DNA of 64,000 nt from Stenopsyche tienmushanensis (lineage: Eukaryota; Arthropoda; Insecta; Trichoptera; Stenopsychidae), in contig WACJ01000122.1 of the NCBI GenBank assembly GCA_008973525.1, positions 682,001-746,000 on the forward strand. The letters run 5' to 3'. Positions 10,010-21,605 of the stretch are shown here, in pieces. Below the pieces are notes generated by a model. That model saw only the letters and a program-made list of their open reading frames with translations. It had not been told where the DNA came from and searched no databases. The translations under genes and the position numbers were made by a program. The stretch's first letter is position 1; the number at the start of each line of letters is the position of its first letter.

Positions 10010-11198
10010 AATTTAAGATAAATGAACATGCATTGTTTCCATTCATATTTATACACATGCTTTAAACCTCCACCAAAATAAGAAAATTTTACCTTGATAA
10101 TATACACATCATTCATGCACCATTTTTGCATTAACTCAAATATTTATACATTAAAATTACAAATTAATTCTTGTGGAAATGACTATTCATTGTTTATAAT
10201 ATTTCTTCTTTTGCTTTATTCATCAAGTCAATTTTCAAATAATTTGCTATGTTTCAATGAGTTTTACCAATTCATAAGTACACACGAATTTAAATTATCT
10301 TATTATTTACACCCTTAAATAAATGTCAAATAATAAATTTACGAATCAAGTTACTTTACCATCAGTTTTAAATTGAAATATACTGATTATTGTTTATTTT
10401 ACTATGCATTATCTTTTAGAAATATTAATATTTATTACATAGTCTATAATCATCAAAATAGGAAAAGATCGATCATTATCTTATTGATGAATTAGAATTT
10501 ATATAGATGGATGAAAATTCACTTTAATGATAAATAGGCTTTTATTATTCGGTTTCGAAATTTATTGACTACTGTTTTGATGCGGTATAAATTATTCGAA
10601 TTCAGAATATCCCATAATAGTCTTAAAATTATGAAAAATATAAATAAATGATTGTTGGCGTTTTCTTAAAATTCATATAACAAAACTGGGCTTCTCTCAT
10701 TAAAAAAAAGTCTAATTAATTGCGATTGGTTTTAAAGAAGGAAAATAAATTTGTATTTGTATCGCTAATAATAAATAATTTCGGTATTTGTAAACTTAAC
10801 CTGTAGATAGAGGTGCCAACTGTTAGGATTGATTCTAGAATTGAAATTTTTGTCTAGGATCCCGATCTAACGTCTAATTGTTCTAAAATTTTAGCGATAG
10901 CTATTGGTCTAATCGCAGTTTAGGATCTTATAAGCTTTGGATAATATGTCACATGAACAATTTAGTTTTGAATAATATTTCCTGGAAATATTTCATTTTT
11001 GGGCAATAGGCTCGGGAATTGTCTCAGAAATATTTGGCAATCCTATCTGTTGGTAAATATTCCATAGAAGTAACTGCCAAAAATTATTTTTAAAAAATAA
11101 ACTCCGAAAAATTGAGAGTAATATTTAGAAAAGTTAGCCTATTGCATTTTTCTCAGGATCCTTAAAGTTTAATTTAATACAACTTTATTATTATAATA
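10010..11198. other. AT-rich stretch between convergent gene 1 and the 11.2-kb MITE
   Basis: No coding sequence recognised. Around 10800-11160 composition is somewhat more balanced and a short inverted pair (CAATAGGCT near 11005, AGCCTATTG near 11137) suggests an old TIR element, but the evidence is weak. Confidence 0.35.
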
Positions 11199-11297
11199 AA
11201 GCATCACTCAATAAGTTCATAGGACATCAATCACGGCTCCAAATGAAGAAGAAAAAAGTTTTTAAAAGAAATCCTACGAACTTATTATGTAATGTGT
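11199..11297. mobile_element. 99-bp MITE of the 30-kb mariner family
   Basis: It begins AAGCATCACTCAATAAGTTC and ends with the inverse, CCTACGAACTTATTATGTAA.., flanked by TA at 11197-11198 and 11298-11299. The interior retains the CCAAATGAAGAAGAAAAAAG subterminal stretch of the mariner at 30058..30624. So this is a deletion derivative with both TIRs kept, the usual origin of a mariner-type MITE. Confidence 0.8.
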
Positions 11298-12271
11298 TAT
11301 ACACTTTGAGACAAGTTGAGAAGCAAAAATGTTTTTATTTTATAACTACAATTATGAATAATTTCTATCATGCTGGTCTTTTTTATTGTCAGTTTTCATC
11401 CTGATTTACCAATACTTTTTATTGGTTGTATATCTTGCAGGATCTTGTTAATAAAATGTATATATATTTAATGCTTTGGAGAAATTATAATTTTCAATTT
11501 CATAGAAAACTAAATGAAGATTTTCTATGTATTTTAAATGAGTTCTGATTAATTTAAATGCCATTATGCACGGCAAATGGTAAAAAGGTAGTAAAATGGA
11601 TGATAATTATTTCTTTAAATGTGTTTTTACTACCTTAGAACACTTCAAAAGTAGCAAATCTTATATGATTATAACAAGTTTTTTTTACAAAATAATAATT
11701 ACCAATAGAAATAATACTCACAAATACATTTTTGTATTAAAAGCATGTTCAGATGTAAGAATGGATATGTTTGCCCAATTTGCTAATTAATCACTATTAC
11801 AATGATTTAAATATAAACAGCATATATCTTTAAAAAATATTTTTATTTACAAATTTTCTATACAATGTATTTGTTATAATTCATGTGACCTAAGATTAAA
11901 TTAGTATAATTATTGAACAATGTATCTTATAAAAATAAATATGATATGTGATTGTCTTAAAATTATATCACGACCAATTTTCAGTCTGAAAAACGCCAAA
12001 AAGTTTGCATTTTGCCTAATTTTATTACAATGATTTTGAATGAATAATTTTATGATTTTTAATAAATATGCCTTATCGATCAAACTATGCATAATAGATA
12101 AATTATGATCATAAATAATAGATATCTAAGAATATAAAGATTATAAATCTTAAGACTATATTAGTAATTATGTACATACATCCCTTTCTACAGTTTAGAA
12201 TTATCGCAATAAATAAATCGTAGCCGGGTCATTATTGAGAACACATTATGGATTTAGCTTAGAATTAATAA
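11298..12271. other. AT-rich intergenic and 3' flank of the 12272 gene
   Basis: No gene recognised. A minus-strand AATAAA at 12026..12021 could be the polyadenylation signal of the 12272..13540 gene, giving a 3' UTR of about 250 bases. Confidence 0.4.
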
Positions 12272-13540
12272 TTATTTTGATGGTGGTAAATATGATCTAT
12301 CTGGAGAAGCACGATTGTAGCCGTTTGATCCATTCCCGTTGAATCCATTTGTTCCCCTGCCCGAATACCCATTGCTTTGTCCTGGAAGACCATATTGGGC
12401 ACTGGGAGTATTGCCATTGAAACCTGTGGGAGGAAGATAAGAACGATTCGGATTGCTAGGACCATTGCCAAATCCATTTCTATATACTTGTCCGTTTCCA
12501 TTCCCACCATCTGATGAATGAGTAAATCCGTTACCGTTCGATCCGAATTGTACTCCAGTTGAGCTAAAACCAGCTGAAGGCGGTCCATAAACGGGTTTTG
12601 GGGAACCATTGTATCCGTTACCATTGCCTCCATTGCCATTTCCTCCATTTCCGGGTAATCCATAATTTTGGCTTGGTCTTTGGGATAATCCATTAGTGTA
12701 GCCATTACCGTTTCCATTACTGTAGCCATTACCGTTTCCATTACTGTAGCCATTTCCATTGCCGTTACCATTGCTTCCAAAAGATCCTGATTGTCCAGGT
12801 ACACCATAGACAGGACTGATACTTTGTGCATTGTATCCATTGCCATTTCCATTGCCGTTGGTCTTTCCAAATGATGGTACTCCATATGACGCACTTGGTC
12901 GCCTTCCACCATTTTGATATCCTCCATTTTGACTACCGCCATTTTTATAACCACCGTTTTGATATCCACCGTTTTGATATCCACCATTTTGATATCCACC
13001 ATTTTGAGAGCCACCATTTTGATAGCCACCATTTTGATATCCTCCATTTTGACCAGGTGCATTATAGCTATATCCACCTTGCAATTGTGCAAGTTTTTCT
13101 TCGGCTTCTTTGGCTGCTTGGGCTATCATTTCATTTACGCTGTATAATTGTTCTGCACGGTCACAATCAAAATTATACCACCAATCGCATACCAAACTTT
13201 CCTGGTTGAAAATGGTTCCATTGGGACACAAGAATGATACTCCTCGTCCGCTCCTTTGGCAGACATAAAAAGCTTGACACTGTGCTTCTGGATCTGCATA
13301 GTAACCCGGATATTGTTGATTATTGCAAGTGAATCCTGTGTTTGGTACTCGGTCGTAGACGGGATAATCACGACCAGGTTCACCAGGAATTTCATCCCCG
13401 TTTATTTCATCCTCGTTAGCAATTTGTTGCCCGAATGGATTATATCCAAAGGGATTGGATGGATTTTCACGGGGATAGCCGTTTTGTGCTCTAGCTAAAT
13501 CTAGAGCACATATGATCAAAATAGCCCACCTTATTGACAT
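12272..13540 (-). CDS. Secreted CPAP1-type chitin-binding protein with resilin-like repeats (422 aa)
   Basis: The signal peptide is about residues 1-18 (MSIRWAILIICALDLARA). GDEIPGEPGRDYP precedes one peritrophin-A / CBM14 domain with cysteines at 72, 88, 94, 105, 118 and 126, the same 15-5-10-12-7 spacing as the 8080 gene. DRAEQLYSVNEMIAQAAKEAEEKLAQ then looks helical. Residues about 155-215 are QNGGYQNGG repeats, and the rest is NG-rich with ASYGVP, SPVYGVP, QNYGLP, KPVYGPP, NRSYLPP, AQYGLP, DRSYLPP motifs, ending SYLPPSK. CBM14 anchors the protein to chitin; resilin-like elasticity of the tail is inferred from the motifs. The ATG lies 6 bases after a leader-intron acceptor (TTTCACAG). It is the convergent paralogue of 8080..9936 and has much shorter NG arrays, so repeat length has diverged while the folded domain stayed constant. 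Confidence 0.93.
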   Translation of the reverse strand: MSIRWAILIICALDLARAQNGYPRENPSNPFGYNPFGQQIANEDEINGDEIPGEPGRDYPVYDRVPNTGFTCNNQQYPGYYADPEAQCQAFYVCQRSGRGVSFLCPNGTIFNQESLVCDWWYNFDCDRAEQLYSVNEMIAQAAKEAEEKLAQLQGGYSYNAPGQNGGYQNGGYQNGGSQNGGYQNGGYQNGGYQNGGYKNGGSQNGGYQNGGRRPSASYGVPSFGKTNGNGNGNGYNAQSISPVYGVPGQSGSFGSNGNGNGNGYSNGNGNGYSNGNGNGYTNGLSQRPSQNYGLPGNGGNGNGGNGNGYNGSPKPVYGPPSAGFSSTGVQFGSNGNGFTHSSDGGNGNGQVYRNGFGNGPSNPNRSYLPPTGFNGNTPSAQYGLPGQSNGYSGRGTNGFNGNGSNGYNRASPDRSYLPPSK

Positions 13541-13623
13541 AACTTCCTGTGAAACAACATTATTTTTAATACATAATGTATATATATTTCAATATCTTAT
13601 ATAATATTTAAATTAATACATAC

Positions 13624-13747
13624 CTAATAAAAAATATGTGTATTTTAAAATAGATGTAGAGTGCAAGTTTTGATTCTGTCTTGATACACGCTCGATGGAT
13701 AAGTGATGTTCTGTCTGAAGATGTTGTTCCTGATCCTACTATATATA
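13624..13747 (-). promoter_or_regulatory. TATA promoter and noncoding first exon of the 12272 gene
   Basis: On the minus strand CTATATATAG (13747..13738) is followed about 31 bases later by an initiator-like TTCAGAC (A at 13715). A leader exon of about 92 nt ends at ATTAG|GTATGT (donor G at 13623), and a 77-base intron ends TTTCACAG with exon 2 from 13546. Exon length and intron position closely match the paralogous 8080 gene. Confidence 0.65.
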
Positions 13748-13749
13748 GT

Positions 13750-14749
13750 GCTGATGATGATTCCAAATGCTTAAGGATGGGTGTGATTATCTCCCTCCTT
13801 AAACCTCACCTCCTCGTTATCTGCACGCTGATCTAGAACAGTTAGAAAGTGATCTATGTAATGGGTAAAGTAACCCTAAATTTTCCGTACCAATCAATGC
13901 CAATTGAATGATTTGATACAATATAATTATTGAATGATAAAATATATGTTTTATATAGTAAAAATAGGTCAATTATGCTTAAAAATATTGTATTGAAAAT
14001 GAAATAAAATTATATTGACAATCCAATAATGATTTTGTCATACATTGATAAAAGTATTTTAGTTCATAATATTTTATTCATCAATTTTATTTATAGTTAA
14101 TTCGGTCATTTCAGAGCTTGACATGAGCAGAACATTAATTTAATATATCGAACATAATTATAGCACATCAGTATTTAAACATCCGCATTTCATGACGAAG
14201 AATCCTCATCGATAATAGCTTCCGAAGGAATAATTTCAATGTTTTCCATGTACGCTGCTATTATATATCATGTAAAATTATTTCTTATTAAAGATGAAAA
14301 CGTGCTCTTAATCGTCATGTTCTATGCGAAGTAGACAATAAATTTATATTTGTGATATATATCTAAAACTCTGAGTTAAAATCCTTAAAATCGCATAAAA
14401 CGTGTACATCAATTTGACTGTTATTTCCCGATAAAATCACCCTTTTGAAAATTACTTTAAGAAATTGTACAATATGAAATCGTACAAAGCAAATGTCGTA
14501 CAAACTGAGGGGTAATTTTATATTAATTTATGTTTTTTAAGAATTCATGATTAATTCAATCACTGTTCCTTTGTGGATGCGTGATTTAAAATTTGGCCTC
14601 TTTAAAATGTTTTAATATATTTTCAACTGTGTTTCCACGGAATCACATATGACAAACTAACATAAACAACTTTCTTCAATCTTATTTATATGGTTTGAGA
14701 GCTTTCTAAATCTAAATATTATTAAATTACATATGTAAAGACTTTTAAG
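13750..14749. other. AT-rich upstream region of the 12272 gene
   Basis: A balanced-composition patch at about 13760-13870 lies just upstream of the TATA box and may be promoter-proximal. The remainder is AT-rich with nothing recognised. Confidence 0.4.
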
Positions 14750-15042
14750 GGATGAACCGAGAACGGAAGGACCTTTGAATTTTGATAACGATGCACTAAA
14801 ATCCCTAATCGAGTCAGATCAACGACAAAGACTGGGATCTCCTTGAACCTCTTTGCTAACACATTTAAAACTTAAGACCAATAGGATGGGTGTTCTGGGA
14901 TAGGATGGGTACCGCACATCTTGATCAAACATAACAAAAATGAACGACGAAACATGTGCTATGCCTACTTGACAATACAAAAAATAGTTTTTTTTATATC
15001 ATTGTGACTGGTGATGAGAAATGACACTATTACGATAATATA

Positions 15043-16194
15043 CAAGGTATATCCCGAAAGTAAGTGTACTGTAACTATAACGGGCTGTGTTTTTTTGCTT
15101 TTTAAGGATTAACCATACTGAGTGGTAGAAGGGGATCTTTTAACAAAGCAACCATAGCAGGAATAGGGTAGTACGTAAACTCACATAGGAATGTCCAATT
15201 ACGTGAAAGATTTCGATAAGAAATCTCGCCAAGTGCGAGCGGATCAATAGCGCCTGCGAGTTTCTTGCTCGACTTGAATTGGAAGGTGAAGATTTTATGA
15301 GTTCTATTGTGACTGGAGATAAATAGTAGGTGGCTCATTACACGTCTGGGCTAAAAAGACAATCGTCACAGTGTTGTCACAACCAATTCCCCATCTGCCT
15401 AAAAAATCAAAACCACAATTTCGGGCAAAAAAAAGCATGGCCTCATTTTGGTCGAATTTATGCCTCAGGGAGAAACCATCAATACACAATGATATTGTGA
15501 GACCCTAAAAAAACTCCTCCAATACTCCATTCAAAATAAAAAGGAGGATTATGCTGACGAGAAGAGTGTACTTGTTGCATGACAATGCCCGTTATGTCGA
15601 CACAGCCTTAACCACCAAGGCACTCTTGGACTTATTTGGTTATATTTTCCCATACCTGAAAGAGCACATGGGAAGAATTAAACTTTCAACCGACGAGCAA
15701 ATGCAGAAAGAGTTTCTGAAATGGGGGAAGGAGCTGGCGGGAGATTTCTTCGAGGAGAGCATAAAGAAGCTTGTCAAAGTAAATAGAGGTCCGTTATATC
15801 GAGGTTTTACTGTAAACTCTTTTTTCGAGTGGGTGTTAGACTCCACGATTCCTACCCGTAAAACCCCAGAGGGGGAGTCAACCCTATGCCCGTGGGCAAC
15901 GATTGAGCCCCTGGGGTAATTATGTGGAATATAGGTGTGCGAAAGTAACCTTGTCGGTTTAATCATCAAACGCTGCTGTGGTAGCCCAGCTAATGTGAGT
16001 TGGGTGCGCAGGTCACCCTGTGCTGTGTACCCATAAAGGGGTATGTGAAACAGCCGATTACAGCAGCGCAGGAAATGGGTTCGATTTATAATGAGCCCCC
16101 AATCCAGTCACTCGCTGTCTGATGTCTGTCTCTCTGTACACTTTTTCTAAAAACATATAATAATTTAGTACACTTACTTTCAGGATATGCCTCG
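15043..16194 (+). mobile_element. Second mariner, nested, with TIRs and TA duplication
   Basis: Inverted termini of about 28 bp (CRAGGYATATCCYGAAAGTA..) are flanked by TA at 15041-15042 and 16195-16196. Plus-strand transposase remnants include SIVTGD (first catalytic block, about 15308), AKKTIVTVLSQP, MLTRRVYLLHDNARYVDTALTT (second catalytic block, about 15551-15615), FPYLKEHMGRIKLSTDEQM and a C-terminal FFEESIKKLVKVNR (about 15745-15785). The segment between the second block and FPYLKEH has lost the third catalytic aspartate region (normally PPYSPDLAPSDYH). A GC-rich repeat occupies 15829..16110 before the right TIR. Inactive. Confidence 0.85.
15829..16110 (+). repeat. GC-rich retroelement-like repeat, copy 1
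   Basis: GGGTGTTAGACTCCACGATT, CAAACGCTGCTGTGGTAGCC, CAGCTAATGTGAGTTGGGTG and CGCAGGTCACCCTGTGCTG match the reverse complement of about 22690..22960 in the same order. It sits inside the mariner at 15043..16194. Likely the 3' region of a non-LTR element, inferred from composition and dispersion only. Confidence 0.65.
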
Positions 16195-16432
16195 TACGAT
16201 GAAAAAATCAACACCTTTCTCGAAAAGAATATCCAATTCTAATGCTTAAGAGCCGGATTTTTACGATCGATTTTTACCTTTTTAGGTTTATGAAATACAG
16301 CTTAAGAGGAAAAACGATTAAAAATGCAGCTGTGGAGTGGAAATGCATTTAAAATCATTTTTGTCTATAAATATAAAATGTATATAATATATACTGTATA
16401 TAAAATTTTCGATTACTTTCGGGTCGCCCTAA

Positions 16433-18133
16433 TATATAGATGTATTTATTTTTTTAATTTACTCACATGCATTAATTAGGATAAAATCTATCATTATTAT
16501 AATTACTGTTACAAAAATCAGTCACTCAAAGCGTTCCAGTAAATTTAATTGATAGTTTCAATATTAACCTTTTCAAAAGACAAAAATCAGACTAAATCAG
16601 GATCCAGATACAGTCTCACAAATTCGTTGATATGATGAAGATTTTTTCCATAATCTGAATTTGAAACAATCCTGTACCAATTCTTAATCATAAATTAGCC
16701 TTCATTTCTTCAAACTCATTGATATTATTGAATTTTTCCACATCAACAATTAGAGTCCAAATTGAATTTGAATTAATGTTTTGATTTTTCATAGCATACA
16801 TCGGCCCCATCGTGAACGCTCTTTCCATCATTCATCTCCGATTCCCATGGGCCATTTAAATGTCTACATTAGGATAAATAGGTGTCTAGGTCATTACATC
16901 TCTATTTAATACACTTATCGAGTGCCATATTGAGTTCTTAAATTCAATTACTATAATTGATGTTACATCCTTGATTAATATAATTGAAGCAATTTGCGAC
17001 TAGCTATTCGTGTGTAAACGATACCCCGAGAAGAAAAGGCACATCATATTATTTGACAGATTGAATGATACACTCGAGATACATTCAATGCGCATACTTA
17101 ACATTTTCATGGCATTGCTTTTCATAAAAGACATACATACGGATATCCCGAATGATGTCAAATGATCGTTGTAATTATTTACGCTTGGAGCTTTTATTTT
17201 GCGCCAGCTTTCAAAGAGCTTTTGACTGAATTTTTGCTACATGTTATTTAATAATCTTCGAGCATTACCCATAAGCCACTGGTTTAATAAAGCATGATCT
17301 TTGGACCAGGTAATTGAAGATTAATTATTGAGTAATATTTACACGCACGTTTTAACGAGCAAAAAGCTTTACGTGTTATCCTAGGGCTTTTTATGAAATC
17401 GTGCAAAAGTATGCATACGTGATGAATTTTTCAAAATACGCCTAAAATGAATGTTGATTTACAAAAAAGCTTTACATAATATTACGTAAAGAATATTTGA
17501 TAAAATTATCAACAACCATGATCGTTGCATCATCTATTATCAATATGTCTTTGAGATTGCCATTCCGTGGTAAATTTAAATTAGTTTGGCGTTAATCTAT
17601 TTTGTAGCGATTTCAACATGGATTCATTAAGTTGTATTTTTTTCATAAAACTCTATTACCGGAGACAGCAATTCTTATAGCTTTTACATTCAAATGACTT
17701 TCGTACGTCGGATCGTAAATCTTCGTAGATGTTCATCCGCAGTGAAAGAATGTTGGAAGCTAGACGATAATTCACATGCAGCACTTTTCGCACCACGACG
17801 GTACAATTTCATAATCTCATTACCTGTATGTGGAAGATGTGCTTGGTCAGTATGAAATATTATCAGGTCTCGATGTTTCCCAATCGGGAGCCCTGATGTA
17901 AATCACGAATGATGGATGCAAAAAGTGCATCGGGGCTCGCAAGAAGATATTAGCGGCGAGTTGAAGATGAGAAATGACAGCGATGGCACGTATTTGCTTT
18001 GCCAATATCTTCAGCATCATGCTTCGTCTGTAATACACATGTTTCTTGCTGGGAAATTTTGTAATTACACGCACTAAGTAAAATTGAAATTATTTGTATT
18101 TACCGTACTTAATTATACCTAAATTATTATATA
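16433..18133. other. Intergenic, nothing recognised
   Basis: No coding sequence or repeat shared within the window was found. The stretch 17690-18060 is less AT-rich, with an open minus-strand frame of 75 codons, but it has no recognisable family signature. Confidence 0.4.
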
Positions 18134-18595
18134 TAAGGGAGACCTGAAAGTATTCGAAAATTTTGTGAAAAACTTTCAAATTTATTAATAATAATCATTT
18201 TATAAATAAGATTATGAAATATAATTTCCCTTAATTATTTAACACATCTCTTTATTACCTTGGCAGTTCTTTGATCCTTTTTTGTAGACTCTTTGTGGCG
18301 ACTTAGAAGCAAAAAATGATTTTAAATGTATTTCCACTTCAGTTGCAAATCTTCTAATTGTCGATAATAAGCTTGTGCAGTTATAATTTATCTCTGTTTC
18401 ATTAATTCATAATTAATTATTCCCTACATATCCCACTATATGCAAAAATAGCTTTTTTCCTAATCAATCCGGGCTTAAGCATTGGAGTTGGGTTTTATTT
18501 TTGTTGAGAAATTCATTGATTTTTTCGAAGTATATTGTCGTTAATAAGCCGTTTATCATCACCAGGTATATTGTTATTTAAAAAAGGACTCTTTT
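18134..18595 (-). mobile_element. Mariner relic, same family as 14750..16432
   Basis: The left end, TAAGGGAGACCTGAAAGTAT preceded by TA, matches the inverse of the terminus at 16408..16432. Minus-strand remnants read TPMLKPGLIRKKAIF, CIWWDM.GIINYELMKQ and IITAQAYYRQLEDLQLK, which are the region between the first and second catalytic blocks of mariner transposase. The 5' part is cut by repeat copy B at 18602. Confidence 0.7.
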
Positions 18596-18601
18596 TGTAT
18601 T

Positions 18602-18800
18602 GTTAACTCCTACGGGAGTACTATCGGAGACCCTCCGTTATCCCCTCCACTCGAGCAGACGCTCGGTGGCAGACAGAGACAGAGATAACTTAGCGCAGTT
18701 CGAGAGACTGAGACGGAGAGTTTCCTCGCATGTATCGCATGATTTTATAGATTGTTAAGCCAAAATTTATCTACTTATAATGATTTCGATTTCAAGTGTG
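18602..18800 (+). repeat. Dispersed repeat family A, copy 2
   Basis: Starts GTTAACTCCTACGGGAGTAC and shares GGCAGACAGAGACAGAGATA, AACTTAGCGCAGTTCGAGAG, ATCGCATGATTTTATAGATT and TTATAATGATTTCGATTTCA with 5728..6172. It abuts or interrupts the mariner relic at 18134..18595. Confidence 0.75.
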
Positions 18801-19286
18801 ACCCGCCAGGTCTGTAGTGGTCTCATAGATGAGGTCTTTCTCTCAGAGTAAATAAAGATTTTGATGAAGAGCTTTGACTATTAGTCACTAGCTGACAATA
18901 TTTTTCTTACTTCTCAGTCCCTCTACGATCCGATAGTGCATGAACCCGCGTGAAGTCATCCATCTTGAAGCGTCAACGCGGAATAAGCACCCATTTTATT
19001 TTTTTAAGAAGATTTTTCTCTTTGGAGTAATATATTTTTATTTTAAATTAAGTTTTATGAAGACTTTCATTCGAATTAGGTAAATAGGGATAAGTGTTTC
19101 CTTGTGTTAATTTTACATAAAAATATTTTTAATAGCTAAAACTGATAATTTTTATACAAGCTTTTTTTCCATCCCATTCTGATTGTTGCCATAATTCCAC
19201 TGCTTTGATTTGATTAGACCCAAGCAATTCAAAGTTAATTGAATCATTGATATCTCATTAAATATAGAAAATGACCCTTTAATTTA
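18801..19286. other. Intergenic, possible continuation of repeat family A
   Basis: The first 170 bases are less AT-rich and may belong to the repeat, but no other copy in the window extends this far. Nothing else recognised. Confidence 0.3.
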
Positions 19287-19972
19287 TCCCGGGATCCCGG
19301 ACATTTTTAGATGCTCATGAATCCCGGGATTAGTAAACGCAATCCCGAAAAATTCGGGATTGAAATTTTTATCTAACAGAAATCGTACACCTCACCAGCA
19401 CATGGAAGGCTACTAAATCGAGACATTCCCGACGAAATCTGGACGCTTGGAAATAGTGGCGTAAATACTAATTGGCGAGCTTAGGCTACGCCTAGGGGCA
19501 GTAACTATCTATTTTATGTATACATATATACAGTACATGTATATTTTTCAAATTATTGTATTAATCATTCCCTACCGGTGATGTATTTACTACACCTCAA
19601 CTCTAATAATGAGAATATCGATATGAAATATAATAGATACGGGATTCAAAATGTTCATATTCCTCCGTAATATAATTATGAATCATATCAAAGTATTATA
19701 GTATATAAGTATTCATCTGCAGCGACGGAAATAAATACATTGTCGGGAAATTGGGAATTTTGCGAGTTTTAGTCCGTGTCTCAGCAGAAAGGAATTTTAT
19801 CAGACACATTGAGGTGCTATACGAAAATGGGGGTTTATGCAGTCATCAACTCGAACTAGCATTTAAATATCTGATGACGATATCTCCAACGAGTGTGGAG
19901 GCTGAGCTTGCATTACCAGCAGCAAGTTGCCTGGCTTCCAAAATCAGATCCAGACTAAACACTCCACTATAG
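19287..19972 (+). mobile_element. hAT transposon relic
   Basis: The left part holds an array of CCCGGGAT-type subterminal motifs (19287-19361), including the perfect hairpin AATCCCGAA-AAA-TTCGGGATT, as seen in hAT element ends. The right part encodes, on the plus strand, LMTISPTSVEAELALPAASC and LASKIRSRLNTPL (about 19870-19970), corresponding to the conserved C-terminal dimerisation region of hAT transposases (usual form PTSVEAERAFSAAG..KIRSRL). Most of the transposase between them is gone. Confidence 0.7.
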
Positions 19973-21605
19973 TTTATGAGGATCTGATTCCATTAATAGC
20001 GTTTATTTCAGAAGCAACCCTGATATCGTTATAATATTTTTTTATCTTCGCCTATCATGCTTATTAAGTTTCATAAATAAAATGATTAGCGCTGAATCAA
20101 ATCACGCATATTTTTGGAGCTCTCGAAAATATTCAAGTCATGAGATGAAAATTAGCGGTTATCAAATCTTTCGCCATGCAGAATATAGTACACCAATTGA
20201 TTGCATACAAAAATACTTTTCTGTATCATCAATGATTGATGAAACGTCCAGCGAATATCTTGCAATGACCTTAAGCCAGTTTCAAAACTTCATCCATTTT
20301 TATTCTGCCTTCAACAATCAATAAAGCAGATTTATTATTCAAATAATCAAGCGTTAGATTACCACATTACACTGACGTACGAGACATATTTACCACTGGC
20401 AAAGTAATGCAAGATTAATGCGAATGACCCTAGATATTATGTAGTCTATTTGGTCCAATGCTTGATTTATGGCTGCGTCATAAAATTGTGCAAACAAATC
20501 AGTTTGCATTTAAGTAATCAACTTGTCAGCTCGGATGTTTCACTCGATCCGATCATCGTTATGAGTGATGATCTACATTAATTCGATGATGGGTGATCCG
20601 ACGAAATATTATACCCATTTGGGATCAATATCATAAATTTCTAACACATGTTTTATTGCACCGAATACCGCTTTGTTCAGCACTATGACATCATTGCCGC
20701 ATGAAGACGTTGCTGCAACATTTAACATTTTTTCCCAATGAATCGATTAGTTTTTCATCAAATATTGGAGCGATTTATATGAGGACGTGTTATTAGATTT
20801 TTTGCCATCCATCATCGCTCAATCTGCATTTGATTGAGTTTTTATATTGCAACAAAACGTAAACATAAATATGTTTTTAACGTGTGTAATTAGAGCTGTT
20901 TAAAATGCAATATTCAGATGTTAATATTTTGACCATGGCCCACAGACATTACGTATTTTGGGCGATTTGCATAACAGCAATTGTGAGAAGAAATTGTACC
21001 GAGCGCATCGTGTTTATCCTGGAGCGAGATAAGTGTACAATGATTGGTTTTGAATGAACTTTTTAAAATGAGTGCTCCAAATTAATATATAATGGACGAA
21101 ATATGAAGCAAGGTTCAATCGTTCCATGATCATGAACTGATGGCAATCAATTTGATGGAACGACGGACATTAAAGAAATTATATTTTCGATTTTTTTTAT
21201 TTTTTTTTGGGACTAGCTTCCACCCAATTGGAAGTCTTGTTACCTATAAAACTTTTGATCCATATATAGATTATTGAAACAGTATTCACCATACTAAAAA
21301 GTAGCATCAGTATTGATAATTCCAATTGATATAACTTGGTTATCCCTGATTTCTTGGTTCTGAAAAAATAAATTTTGATATAATTAATAAAATCATACAG
21401 AGCCATCTATGAGCAACTAGATTTCCAACAATGATTAAAATATTGATCATTTTGAACGATCACAATTTAAGTTGCTATTTATCTGAAAGCTAAATTATTA
21501 TTCCGGAGATAATTCTTGATTGAATATAATATTTTTTAAAAATTAGTACAAATCCTATTTTAGTGAACTAGATTAAATATTTATTTAATACTAGCGATTA
21601 TTCGG
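19973..21605. other. Intergenic, nothing recognised
   Basis: An 80-codon plus-strand frame at 20082..20324 and a 69-codon minus-strand frame at 21197..21406 have no recognisable family features. No repeat partner seen. Confidence 0.4.

Larger units (their letters stand above)
14750..16432 (+). mobile_element. Mariner relic split by a second mariner
   Basis: Plus-strand remnants read EGPLNFDNDALKSLIESDQ (DNA-binding region, about 14768-14825) and then the first catalytic block IVTGDEK..HYYDNI ending at 15040. After the inserted element (15043..16194) the same reading continues as KKSTPFSKRISNSNA and ends in GATTACTTTCGGGTCGCCCTAA followed by TA at 16433. The related copy at 18134..18595 has the same terminus and the homologous continuation, which confirms that the two halves belong together. 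The left TIR is not visible. The relic is degenerate, with stops and deletions. Confidence 0.75.

Noticed and set aside
12826..13209. Plus-strand His/Phe-rich 127-codon frame
   Set aside because: Antisense shadow of the QNGG repeats and CBM14 domain in the 12272..13540 gene.
15551..15919. 122-codon frame as an independent host gene
   Set aside because: It contains the mariner LLHDNAR and FPYLKEH blocks inside a TIR-bounded element and runs into a GC-rich repeat.
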